A stretch of 64,000 nt of DNA from Gloeopeniophorella convolvens (GCA_022496205.1 WTXD01000061.1:62001-126000), one strand, 5' to 3'. Shown: positions 45,601 to 55,566, counted from the stretch's first letter. Translations and numbers: made by a program. The notes: generated by a model from the letters alone, not told the origin.

Positions 45601-48143
45601 GCTGGGGTCGGCGGGAGCGGGGGTGGACACGGAGGACACTCTGCCATGACGACGACTTCGGGAACTAGGGCGGGCTTTGGTGCGACTGCCGGAGGAGTGA
45701 CGGGTTCTGCGCGACGGAAGAAGCCTTTCTGCAGGACGGACATCCCCGACCACACTGTCATTATCGGAGAGGGAAGATAGCTCTTCGTCGCTTCCGCCAA
45801 AAATTGCGTCACTGAGTTCTTTATCGGAAGGACGACTGCATTGAGAGTGCTCGGGGGAAGGAGGACAAGTAGGATCAGGACGATCCCCGTTGCCACTACT
45901 GTGAGCAGCACTAGCAATACGAGCAGGATGCAGAGGAGGAGAACCAGTGAGGCCAGGAGGAGCAAGAGGACCACGAGGAAGAGTCTCGATGGCCGGAGGC
46001 CTCTGGGGATCTTCGCGTATAGCCGGTAGCTGACGACTGGAAGTTGAAGGACCATCACTGCGACTGTTGCCATTCGCGATCTCTTCCCGTTGTGTGGCAT
46101 TGAGGGCGGAGGGCAAGGCGTCGATGGGGCCATCGCCTTTGACCAGCAAAGGCGGTTCATGCGGCAGGGTCCCGGCATCATCCTCAAGATCGGGAGCGAG
46201 ATCGTCTCCAGGATCGCTCGCGTTGAAAACTGATGGTGTTAGTGGGTTGGGGACGGAGGACGACGTCAAGTCGTGGCTAGAGGGTAGGCGGCCGGGCTCA
46301 CCTCCATCTTCAACCACCTTGACTTTATTCTGTCGGGGTTGTCTCAGACTTAGTTGGTCAACTTCAAAAGAAGACCGCTAACCTCGTAGGAAGTGATGCT
46401 CTGGCCGTTGTCTCCAAATTCCAATCGGGTCGGCGAGATGTTGACTGACGTTCGTTCAGTCTTGTTTCGAATTGGTACACCATTCATACTGATTCGACTC
46501 GTCTGCGTTTCCCCCCAATCCTGTGTCAATGGCTCTAAACGAGAAGGAACATGGTCGTACCATGCCGCGTACTCTCAGCGCCGTCACGAAGCGCTCTACG
46601 TCCGAAGCAGAAATCGTCAACGTCATATGTATGTCAGTGGCATCAGGAGCTTTCTGGAGCGACTCGTGGCACGAAGGAGGACACGATAGCTTCGCCGCGA
46701 CCGTGCCAGAGCTCGATATATCAATGGAGGTCACAGTGCGGTAAGCAATATCCATAGCTTCCTTTCCAGCCTGAAAGGTCGTCAACTCATGGCACGGCAG
46801 TGGCGACGTCAATCACCTCGTCCTCGCAGTTGAGAAGAATGGAATACTTGTCGAGGTAAAACCTGTTTGCTGGGCCCGCTATAGAGCCTGATGTCCCAAT
46901 CAAAGTAAACGTGTTCAGTGTGAACGGCTGGGTGCTAGTGCCAGGGATGCTTCCTCGTGAATGCGTCTTGACCCAGAAAGACCACCACGTACACAGACAT
47001 ATCGCGTGATAGGATATCGACGATCTTGTCTGAGGTCACGTCCCAATCAGGAGACGAGACATACTTCAGAAGGTCGACCAAGGCATTGCCATGTGCGGCG
47101 TTACCCGCGAAGCACTCGCGGAGGAATCGGAGGCGTTTCGCACGGCCTGTGACTGTACTTTCAGCCAGAGGAAGAAGGTACGCCAGCAATACTAAGAGTT
47201 GCTCCAGAGCCAGATACTCTGTAAATCACACGTTCAACATGTTCATGATCCGTGCGCCTATACAACGCACCTTTCGTCAGAGAGATGATCTGACCCAACC
47301 TTGCACTGAGATTCTTAGTCATGCCCGCTTCACTAGCGGAAAGGTGAAACAAACCCTCCAAGAAGCTTGTTCTCTCGTAATTTGCTCTTGTTCTCGGTGC
47401 AATCGTCAGCCGTCATGGTGAGCAAAGAGTAGACCTGCATTGCACGAGTACGAATTAGTGCTGGGGAGAAGACGCCACAGCCGTAGCACTTACCGATACC
47501 CTGAGCTGGACTGAGTACGCCGCCGGTGGTATCGGGAGCGCCGTGGAGAAAAAAGCGCCGCATATATTTGAATAGAACGCTTGCGCGGCCGCAATTTTTA
47601 CTCTTTCTGGCATGACGTCAGTTCTGGGACAACCGAAGGGGTGTATGGTTCTCAACCGTCGTCGCGAGCCACCACATGATCCTTGACAAGGGCACTCGTT
47701 AGTCGGGGATGATGGAGGTAACATATTTGTTAGTACCTGGACTCCTGCGAGCAAAATAATTGCGAGTTGCTCCCAGTTATTTCTGCTCGGTGCATCATCG
47801 TTCTTCCAGCACGGAATGATCTTGTCATGAACGATCGCGGTGAATATGCAAGCAGACAGTCGGAGAGACGCGGTCGGGTGGGTCGAGTACAATAGGACGA
47901 ACGGACGACGCAATAATGCGGATAGGGAATCAAGTGATGCTTGAGTCAAACCAGATGCCTCGGTCTGCGTAAGCCTCAGTCAGCACCTCTTCAGTTTCCG
48001 GACAGGACACTGGTGATGCTGACTATGGTAACAGCGGCCGCAATGACGCGATCCGCGGTGTCCCGGCCCTCCTTGTTCCATGGGGCAGCAGCTTTTCTTA
48101 GGGCTGCCGCAGCGCTCTTCACGGCTTGCGAGGTGCTGGACAT
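42632..48143 (-). CDS. Candidate meiotic chromosome axis protein (SYCP2/Red1 type): ARM-like, PH-like, disordered, coiled coil
   Basis: The 3' half is firmly spliced: 46383-46487 and its upstream extension, 46302-46329, 45210-46229, 44272-45161, 43959-44210, 43415-43910, 43100-43356, 42913-43049, 42632-42854, with phases agreeing. The 5' half starts at about 48143 (MSSTSQAVKSAAAALRKAAA); exons near 47760-47990, 47480-47600, 47160-47360 and 46935-47160 encode hydrophobic helices (YLALEQLLVLLAYLLPLAES, RAKRLRFLRECFAGN) like an armadillo-type array. A beta-rich block ending in a helix follows (FTLNTFTLIGTSGSIAGPAN, DIHMTLTISASDVERFVTAL), as in a PH fold. Then about 900 disordered residues, and a C-terminal coiled coil (ISSEAAALRKQLLAQSQADM, VQQHDRAVQERARRTL). 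Some 5' junctions are open. Gene secure; family assignment rests on domain order only. Confidence 0.5.
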
Positions 48144-48900
48144 TGTTCTGTGCGCATATATCCTGACCTCGGGGACGGCAAGCGTGATGAAGGGAGCGAA
48201 GCGCCAAAAGCCAAAAGCCCCGCTTGCGCGAATCGGAAAGACGCGATCACGTGCGCTCGGGCGGAGATCGCGTCATTGACGTATCGAGGCTCGGCAAAGC
48301 TTCGTCGTTTGAACTCTTGTGCGCGTGTCAGATCGGCTGGCAGCACTACCACAGTATGATATAGTTTCTCGAGCATAGAGTCGAATTCTCGATAGAGGTC
48401 TCGAGCCTGAGGCCTGAGGCCACCGCCTGAGAAGCCGTGCCGTCACCCGACGCAGAAAAGGAGTAGCGTATGACAGAAAGCTTATGCCCCGGTGCATTGG
48501 GCCTATACGGTCACGGAGATCTGGCGAGGCCCCCTAGACGGCATTTATCAACCCGTTCCGATACGACTTGCGTAGGTCGACCGCTTCCTGACGTACCCCC
48601 TGGCCATTTCCAACCTCTTCTCCAACATATCAAGGAATGCGTTCTGCTCCTCGATAGCGGTGGAGATGTCGAGCAGGTATCTACTAGCATGCTCCTCAGC
48701 CAGCTGGAAGAATTCGGTGTAGGACTCCTGCTGGCTCTCGGAGCTTTTCCGTAGTGGGTGAGCCTCTTTGCATAATCGGCGCCACTGTTTCAAAGGTGAG
48801 CTAGACGCAAGTCCTTCGAGGCGATCGATGTGTTTAGACGGTTGGTTCGTGTCTCGAAGCCAAGTGTTTGATATTAGGTCCAGACCGAGGTGCCGACTTG
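48119..48900 (-). CDS. Unrecognised helical/coiled-coil protein (partial model)
   Basis: At least two exons. One at about 48530-48840 encodes HIDRLEGLASSSPLKQWRRL, KEAHPLRKSSESQQESYTEF and FQLAEEHASRYLLDISTAIE, continuing EEQNAFLDMLEKRLEMAR. The next, from about 48400 leftward, encodes ARDLYREFDSMLEKLYHTVV and LTRAQEFKRRSFAEPRYVND. Both are amphipathic, charged and helical with coding-type composition. The start lies upstream of about 48840 and was not found; the last frame ends at 48119, which overlaps the first codons of the axis-protein candidate, so an earlier splice or stop is possible. It could also be the 5' part of that same gene. No family recognised; proteins of this kind are often tethering or kinetochore subunits, but nothing shows that here. 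Confidence 0.5.
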
Positions 48901-48926
48901 CCTCTGAGGGTTCTACATTGTCAGCT

Positions 48927-49230
48927 ACTTATGACGGCTGTTATCTATGACGGCTGTTATCACGAAATATTATCTGGGTGCTGGGTCGCGGGTCGCGGCC
49001 AGCTGCCTCTACTCCCGGGTCGCGGGTCTCGGCCCGTTGCCGCAGTCGTCAGTCCGCAGTCGTGATCACATGATTTGATTTGGTAAGTCGTCAGTCTGCA
49101 GTCGTCAGTCGTCAGTCTCAGGTCCCGAGTCATGCTCAATTCATAGTCATCACTCCTGGGTCGTAGCATCCAACACTCCTCAGTCCTATCACCTCTAGTC
49201 CCGGGTGTCAACATGTCAGCAGTCACTGTA
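48927..49230. repeat. Short degenerate tandem repeats
   Basis: Two abutting copies of TATGACGGCTGTTATC occur at about 48928-48961. From about 48975 come repeated GGGTCGCGGGTC units, and from 49020 to 49200 repeated GTCGTCAGTC / GCAGTCGTCAGTC units with many small changes. The pattern looks like decayed minisatellite sequence with no open frame. Confidence 0.6.
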
Positions 49231-49299
49231 CTACTTTACAGTCTTCGGAACCTTCTTATGAAGATGGTGTAGGGAGGTTTTGAGATGAGTACTCCCCAA

Positions 49300-50770
49300 G
49301 TGTTCTACTCTACTGACACCTTTTTCAGTCCCTTTATGCGTGCCACATGCACGCCGTCGCCCCCATACCCTGCGCCGTGCAGCACGCTGCCGCCATGCGT
49401 CGCGCGGCTCGCGGCGTGGGGCGTGCTATCGTCGCCAGCGTGTCGCGCGCCCTGCAAGACGTCGGCGGCCCCCGCAAACTGTGCCGCCGGAGTGCCAGCG
49501 CCCGCGCCGCATGGTACGCTGTCGGCAGCAGCACGCTGTGCGCCACTGCAAGACGTCGGCGGCGCCTCGCAAGCGACGTCGCCGACAGTCCTGCACCTTG
49601 CGCCTTGCACCTCGCACACGCTGCCGGCTGCGCTGTGTCCTGCGGGGCGCCGCTTGCGCGCACTACGGCGTACCTCCACTGGCGGCGCCTTGCGGGCATG
49701 CCATTGGTGGCTGCGGGTTGCGAGGTGCACTGTAAACCGCCGTCCCTCTGTCTGCACGCTCTGCAGGATGGCAGCCATGTATTTTGCGACGCAGCGCCGG
49801 TGGCCGTGCACCCTGTGAGAGCGTGCCACATCGTCGGTGCGCCTCGGGGTTGTCGGTCGTTCATCACAGGGTGCGTGACTACCGTCTTGCGGGATGCACT
49901 GCGCACCGCTGTGCGTACATCGTGTGGGCTGCGTTGCCGCCTGCCTGTGGCGCGACATGCTGCCATCAGCAGCGTGCTGCAGTGTGCACCGGCGCGCCCG
50001 ACTGATGGGGCTGCAGCACCCGCAGGAAGCACAACTGGTGTACCTAAGTACTGGCATTCCTGCCAGCAGTGCTCCATTCGCGGCGACCGCAGGTGACAGC
50101 CTGCTGCAGCATGCCTGAGCCCCTCCTGTGGACTAACGGGGGGGCATGGGCAGTCAGTCTGCCTCGCCTGTCCGGCGCCGGCGCCCGTCTGTGCACGCAG
50201 GCGGCGCGGTGGCGACGTTGGCGCGGTCAGGGGGTCTGTGCTTGTGTCCCTGTCACCACCATTGCTGGCAGCAGTGGGTGCGTACCCGTTGCGCGACGCG
50301 CTGGGATAGCTGTGGCCGTTCGTGCACACAGGGGCATGGCGGTGTGCCGCCCCGCCGTGCTGCCGATCGTGCGGTCCAACGCATCGTCCCCATCCTCCTC
50401 TGTGTCGTCATCCAGCAGCACGAGCGGCAGGGGCAGCGTGGACACGCGTGGCTTCATGATCGGCTCGCCGAGCGCAACGGTGTAACACTTGCGTGGCATC
50501 TGGCTGGTGCTTGGTGAGCACGTGCGTGCGGGCTGTGGTCGGCGGGAGGAAGGGCAGGCTGACCGAGTCGCGCCAGCGGAGGTCGCTGTACGATGAGATG
50601 CGCTAGACGGACGACTGCTCCTGAGGTGGTGGCGTGGTGGGCAGGAGCGTGTGCAAGCGCACGGTGATGGATGAGCTCGTCTGCGCGTGGATCGCGAAGG
50701 ATGAGCTAGTCTACGGCGTGGTGGACACGGCCTGCGTGGACCACCGTGCCCAGGGGAAAAGGGTAATGTA
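49300..50770. other. Gene-free GC-rich tract with TGC/GCA bias and many long false open frames
   Basis: About 1.4 kb with strong enrichment of TGC, GTGC and GCAC on both strands. Frames of 250-330 codons lie open at once on both strands, which reflects the lack of TAA/TAG-type words and not coding. Short words recur: CTGCAAGACGTCGGCGG at about 49458 and 49552, CAGCACGCTG at about 49380 and 49526. No transposase, reverse transcriptase or other domain is legible. It may be an old, mutated repeat or transposon remnant. Confidence 0.5.
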
Positions 50771-51819
50771 AAAGGTGGAAACACTGTTATGCGTAGCTGG
50801 TACATACTACATTTTATACTACAAGACTGTATGGTAGTTTCAGTATGTTTACACTGGAGCAATCACATGGACTTTCGGGAGCTGGGACGAACAAGACTGA
50901 AGAAATAAACTGCACTAAAGTGATGATGCGCGCGTCATATCTTCATCAGCGAATACATAGTTTGGCTGCACCTATATATGTCTTCCTATAAATGCGGGAC
51001 TTGGTGTTGATTTTTGCATGTGAGAGCTAGTGAAGCTGCGGTCAAACGAGGCGGAAGTGGGAGTTAGCGAGGGCATCGGGAGAGGATCCGGGAGAGCGGC
51101 CCGGTCGGAAGTCCAAACGCGGAACGCGACTTGCGCTCCGATGGCACTTTCTGGTGAAGGTAGGCTAGGACTTGTTCGAAACCAGTATAAGACCCAGTAG
51201 AATTGTGCTTTAAGAGTAAATGAGAGCAGTTTTGAGACCCACAGGCTGGTAGCTCCTAAGACCCAGAAGCCAGTTATCCAAGACTCAGACAAGCTCTGCT
51301 AAGACCTAAGCAAAGCCTGTCGCCTGACTGCCAGCTGACATAACAAAAGCCAGGAGTGTGCTTAGGCAACGTCAGGAACCAAGCATGTTTATTCCAGGAC
51401 TAGTGAGTAACACGGGAGTGTTGTGCGAGTGGTGACTGCAGAGTGCACAGATCACGACAAAACTGATGACCTAAACTTAGCCGAGGCTCGCTTAGCCGGA
51501 CCCAGGACCAAGATCCGTCGGAAAAGCGCGACCCAGGGGATTTTCCGCGACAACGCCAATTATAGCTACTTGTTGCACAACGTCGCTCCGGCTGTAACGT
51601 GGTGAGCGAGGTCCTTGAACAACGCTGCGCCAGTTGGCAGTCAACACGATCAGTACGTAATCGGATAAGTAAATGATAATACATAATAATATTCACACAG
51701 TCCAACGCGGTGCTGAGTCAGCTCTTCCTGACCTTGGGCAGTCAGTGGGCAGTCACGGACTCGCACTCAATTCCTCTAAACCTTACGACTCCTTCGTCTA
51801 CTCGTAACACCCATACAAG
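50771..51819. other. AT-richer spacer with degenerate repeats, upstream of YJU2
   Basis: Composition changes sharply near 50760, from GC-rich to AT-richer sequence. At about 51210-51350 a unit like CTAAGACCCAGAAGCC recurs in degenerate form (AAGACCCAG, AAGACTCAG, AAGACCTAAG). Together with the two tracts before it, this may be a transposon relic such as a solo LTR, but I could not find matching ends. The last 150 bases are the YJU2 promoter. Confidence 0.45.
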
Positions 51820-52850
51820 ATGTCTGAACGAAAAGGTGCGTATACATAACTCTCATTCCTTTGTATGCTCACCGCTTTCTCCCAGTGCTGAACAAGTACT
51901 TTCCCCCGGACTTCGATCCGGCCTTGATTCCACGCCGAAAGGGACCTAAGAATTCGCAACAGGTAGTCCGTCTCATGGCACCGTTCTCAATGTAGGATCA
52001 TACTCGGTTTTTCTCGAGGTACATTCGCTGACGTCTACTTCACAGGCGTTGCAACACCTGCGGAGAGTATATATACAAAGGCAAGAAGTTCAACGCAAGA
52101 AAGGAGACAGTCGAGGGGGAGGATTACTATGGCATCAAGATCTTCCGCTTCTACATCAAATGGTATGTCCTATAAACTGCTATCTTGCAGCCCGCGCTTA
52201 TCTTTCTGGGCAGCACACTATGCTCCGCAGAAATTACATTCAAAACGGACCCAAAGAACACGGACTATGCCGCAGAGCACGGCGCCTCGCGCAACTTCGA
52301 GCCATGGCGCGAGGAAAAGGCCGTTGAAGAGGAGGACCGACTCGCGAAGCTCGATGAAGAGGAGAACAACCCAATGAAGGTGCTCGAGAACCGCACGACG
52401 GATTCGAAGCGCGAGATGGACATCCTCGACGCGCTGCAGGACATCCGTGCGCGCAACGCGCGCAATGAGCGCGTCGGGCAGGGCGAGGACCTTGTCGCGC
52501 GGCTTGGGGTTGAAAAGGTTGAGAGCCCTGAGGATGAGCGGCGGCGGCTCGAGGAGGAGGAGGACGAGAGGCTCGTGCGCGAGGTGTTCTCGAAGGTCGC
52601 TGTGCCCGCCGCCGGTCCGTCCCGGAGTCCCGGGGAGGGCGGTGAAGAGGGCGAGGCCAAGGTCGTGACCGTCAAGCGGAAGGCAGACGACGCCGAGCCC
52701 GACCTCAAAAGCTTATTGCCAGAGACAACGCGGGCGGTGGTAGACGCCATGACTGCGTCGATACAGCCGGCCAAGAAGAAGAAAGCGGACAATTCAAAGT
52801 CGCTCGGGATCAAGCTTGTCAAGAAGAAAGCAAAGGTAGCGGCGACTTGA
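51820..52850 (+). CDS. YJU2: Splicing factor YJU2/CWC16
   Basis: Four exons, 51820-51835, 51886-51991, 52046-52162 and 52214-52850; 876 nt, 291 residues. The start [20 protein letters not shown] and the block [20 protein letters not shown] are the family signature. Two Cys pairs, CNTC and CTLC (the second rebuilt exactly by the 51-nt third intron), form the zinc site; [20 protein letters not shown] and [20 protein letters not shown] follow. The rest is charged and helical ([20 protein letters not shown]), ending in a basic nuclear signal ([20 protein letters not shown]). YJU2 enters the spliceosome at the branching step and helps dock the 5' splice site. A nearer acceptor at 52187 was rejected because it destroys the second Cys pair. 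Intergenic distance to the inverted-repeat element downstream is about 98 bp. Confidence 0.95.
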
Positions 52851-52948
52851 TCATGCCCTCACTTCCCTATTCTCTGTGTCGTATATCTCATGTAATTTGT
52901 AGTCGACTTGTATTTCAACACTCATATCTGGGTAACTTGCATTTATTA

Positions 52949-52973
52949 CTATGCTTAACCGGGATATGCACAC
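52949..52973. repeat. Left terminal inverted repeat of the TA-flanked element
   Basis: 25 bases, exact reverse complement of 53620-53644. Its inner half pairs again with 52977-52988, so the left end can also form a short hairpin. Confidence 0.88.
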
Positions 52974-53619
52974 AAATGTGCATATCCCCGTCCTCTTGAG
53001 TTTATCCCTCATGGAATCCCTTGAAATTTCGTATATGTTTTCTATGATATGTTTTCTATGTACCTACAGAGTCTGAATTTTTTTTGTTGCGATCTGAGTG
53101 TGCCAGGACGAAGCCGAAGTCGAGGCAAAAGTGCCCGCAAGAGGTGCGCTTGTCACGGATTGTCACGCTTGCCGGGATCATAGATCCAATCTTATCATGG
53201 ACCAGAACCCACTGATGCACATTCGCGCAACGCGTCGTTCACGCGCTCCGGCGGCGGAGCTTAAATCTGCTCTGTCACGCTCAGAGCCCCTCCGGAGGAA
53301 AGCCTCTCGCACATAGTATTCTGCCCATGTAAATGATAAAAAAAGCGCAAATATAGTATATATGTATCAGTGTGTTATGTATACCAAGTTTCGTGGCATG
53401 TAAGCTATTGGTTCTTCTGTTCCTGGAGGATTGATGGCCGTGCACATCGGTGTCCCGGAATCACGATTTTCTGCAGCACCATCCAGTCGCTCAATCAACT
53501 CCAAACTTGACAATAATGTAGAATATATCAACATATTCATTATATAAAAGAGTGAAGAGATTATATGTAGTCATTGTTGTGCGCGAGGCCGATCTTTCCG
53601 AAATGTGCATATCCCGGTC

Positions 53620-53644
53620 GTGTGCATATCCCGGTTAAGCATAG
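53620..53644. repeat. Right terminal inverted repeat of the TA-flanked element
   Basis: 25 bases, exact reverse complement of 52949-52973. The motif TGTGCATATCCCGG in it is repeated just inside, starting at 53604. Confidence 0.88.
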
Positions 53645-53780
53645 TATGGTGAATCGAGAGAGCAGCGAGAGAGTCAGCCTCTTGTCACGGGATCACACGC
53701 GCACAGCGTCGCGTCGTCGCGTCTCGGTTGACGGTCCTGTGCCATCCTCCCACTTCTACTTACACCGCGCGCCCGCCGTT

Positions 53781-54613
53781 ATGGATGAGTCTCTCAGCGA
53801 CATCTCGCGTATATCTATCGACACTCTCACAGACTGGCACAGGATCAAGGCCAATTTTGCTAAAGCCGTCTTTGAGCAGTTTGACCAACGCGTCCGCCAG
53901 AGCGGACTCGAGTCTGAGCGGTCCTCGCTCATGCCACACGTCCAGCAGGTTCGCCACCTGAAGCACTGGGCGCATCCCTTTCTGAAATCTGCCTTCCAGT
54001 TCATCGATGCCACGTTTGAGAAGATGAAGCCGAACATACGGATCAATGGCAAGAGATTCGAGGAGTTGAAGGACGACGACGATGGTGAGTATCCGGTGTA
54101 AGTTAAGGAGACCGCCTGTTTCTGAACATGTAGCAGGCAGGGAGATTGAGCCTTTCGACGAGGCTCTGGACAGAGAGACTTGGTCCTTGTACAATCAGCG
54201 TCTGCAATGGGACGTCGAACTGGCTACTAAACGGCGGACACGGCCACGAGAGATTGTGAATCTCCTGGACAATCTCTTCAAGGCCCAAGAGGCTGCGAGT
54301 GAGGAGTTGGATGAGCTGGTGGATGAGAACGAAGAACGTATTGACAACACCATGCCCGATGGTCAGTGGTCTGTTCAACTCCGTGTGTTCGTTACCCACA
54401 ATTGTACACAGACGCTACCCTCGCCGAAGCCAGCGATACCTTCTCGCAAGTAGCTGCCATCTCGGCGGGGTTACATCAGGCGCGCATAACTCTGTGTCTC
54501 GTTCTTTGTGAAGCACTAATGTCGGGCACGCTTTGCAGACCGTCCAGACCCAGCACGAGCGCATAAAGCGGTTGCACGAAGTCGAGAGAGAAGTCAAAGG
54601 CTTGAAGGCCTGA
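53781..54613 (+). CDS. NSL1: Kinetochore MIND/Mis12-complex subunit NSL1 (Mis14)
   Basis: Four exons, 53781-54084, 54134-54361, 54412-54479 and 54539-54613; 675 nt, 224 residues. Family blocks: DWHRIKANFAKAVFEQFDQR near the N-terminus, then DATFEKMKPNIRINGKRFEE, then REIEPFDEALDRETWSLYNQ and WDVELATKRRTRPREIVNLL. The rest is coiled coil: EAASEELDELVDENEERIDN, VAAISAGLHQTVQTQHERIK and EVEREVKGLKA. NSL1 with Mis12, Dsn1 and Nnf1 joins the inner centromere to the Ndc80 complex. An upstream in-frame ATG at 53646, touching the mobile element, would add 45 residues with no family match, so the 53781 start is preferred. The third intron (54480-54538) begins with GC; it is needed to keep both phase and coiled coil. 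Confidence 0.85.
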
Positions 54614-54635
54614 GTCTTGCAACGAAACCTCTCAA

Positions 54636-55566
54636 TCACCTTGCTCGCTTCCCTTCCGCGCCCATGCTTTGTTGGACAGCTCGCAGGTATTCGGAAGGAG
54701 TAAATGTCGCATCAAGTACAAGAATGTATACGTTATGATCCCGGAAACCACCACGGCCTCCCCTGAAACCCCCGCCGCCACGACCGCCGCCGCGGCCACC
54801 ACCAAACCCTCTCGAACCCCCACGACCGCGGTCTCCCCCAAAACCGCCCCGGAATCCTCCGCCACGACCCCGCGGTGCTCCGCGACCCCCTGGTGCACCA
54901 CGACCCCTCCCCCCGGTGCGCCCCGGGAACCACCACGACCTCTTTCTGTGAATCAAACATCAGATGGCTGAAGACATGTAGATCTTTGTCGCAGCAGGAC
55001 GCACTCGTGACACCTGCTTTGGCGTTAGAAATCTATCATTATATACATGATGTAACGTAACCACGTACCTCCGGCAGCTTTTGGTTTGGGCAAAAATCGC
55101 TCTATGGGGAGCAGCTTGTCTCCCCCAATGTACACCTTGTCGCCTTTTTTGAAGCTGCTTGCTACCATGCCCTCGCCCATTTTTACAGAGAAATACACCT
55201 CGTTGATCGGGCCGAGGATCTCATCGACTTTGCCGATGACAGATTTGTTTTGGAGATAGATAGGTGCATTGAAGTAGGGGACTTTGTCGGGCATGAGAGA
55301 AGAGCAAAGCATTTCGTCTTCAACTGCGTGAATAAACGAGCCCATTTCTGTGCGCGCAGAGCGACTTGTTAGTGCTAAAAAGGAGCGCACGCATCAGGAC
55401 GCACCTAAAACAGTGTCGGGAGGTCCAAAATCCCGCGGTGGGTATCCACCACGCCCACCTCCTCGTCCTACAGTGAGGGGCGGTCATCGAATCAAGTGAA
55501 GAAAGCGAAGGCAAATGTTCACACACCTCCACCCCGGCTAAAACCACCCCTTCCTCCTCGAGACAT
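54636..55566 (-). CDS. GAR1: H/ACA snoRNP protein GAR1
   Basis: Exons 55527-55566, 55405-55467, 55069-55347 and one from 54945 leftward. The protein begins with a GAR tail ([33 protein letters not shown]), continues with the conserved core [40 protein letters not shown] and [20 protein letters not shown], then [18 protein letters not shown], and ends in a second Gly/Arg region. GAR1 acts with dyskerin, NHP2 and NOP10 in rRNA pseudouridylation. In the last exon the frame breaks by one base in the G-run near 54909, between GGSRGAPGG and [17 protein letters not shown]. The true C-terminus is not clear: the open frame runs to 54636 past the last GAR repeat. Its end lies 22 bp from the NSL1 stop, tail to tail. 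Confidence 0.88.

Larger units (their letters stand above)
52949..53644. mobile_element. 696-bp TA-flanked inverted-repeat element (MITE-like, Tc1/mariner or pogo type)
   Basis: The two ends are perfect 25-bp inverted repeats, 52949-52973 and 53620-53644, beginning CTATGCTTAACCGGGATATG. Each end is directly flanked by TA (52947-52948 and 53645-53646), the target duplication of the Tc1/mariner/pogo superfamily. Inside the left end the motif GGGATATGCACA is followed after four bases by its exact reverse complement; inside the right end TGTGCATATCCCGG is repeated in tandem (53604 and 53621). The centre also has a tandem ATATGTTTTCTATG (about 53033-53062). No transposase frame is present, so it would move only with help from a full-length relative. 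Perfect ends suggest it is young. It lies between YJU2 and NSL1. Confidence 0.85.

Noticed and set aside
46529..46891. Possible plus-strand two-exon gene with start at 46529 and donor GTAAGC at 46741
   Set aside because: The minus strand of the same stretch fits the axis candidate better: its exons join in phase upstream and downstream and give a PH-like pattern, so the plus-strand reading is taken as chance.
49334..50329. Open frame of 331 codons and companions of about 250 codons on both strands
   Set aside because: Frames are open in several registers at once, translations are Cys/Arg/Ala nonsense, and words are repetitive. This is composition, not coding.
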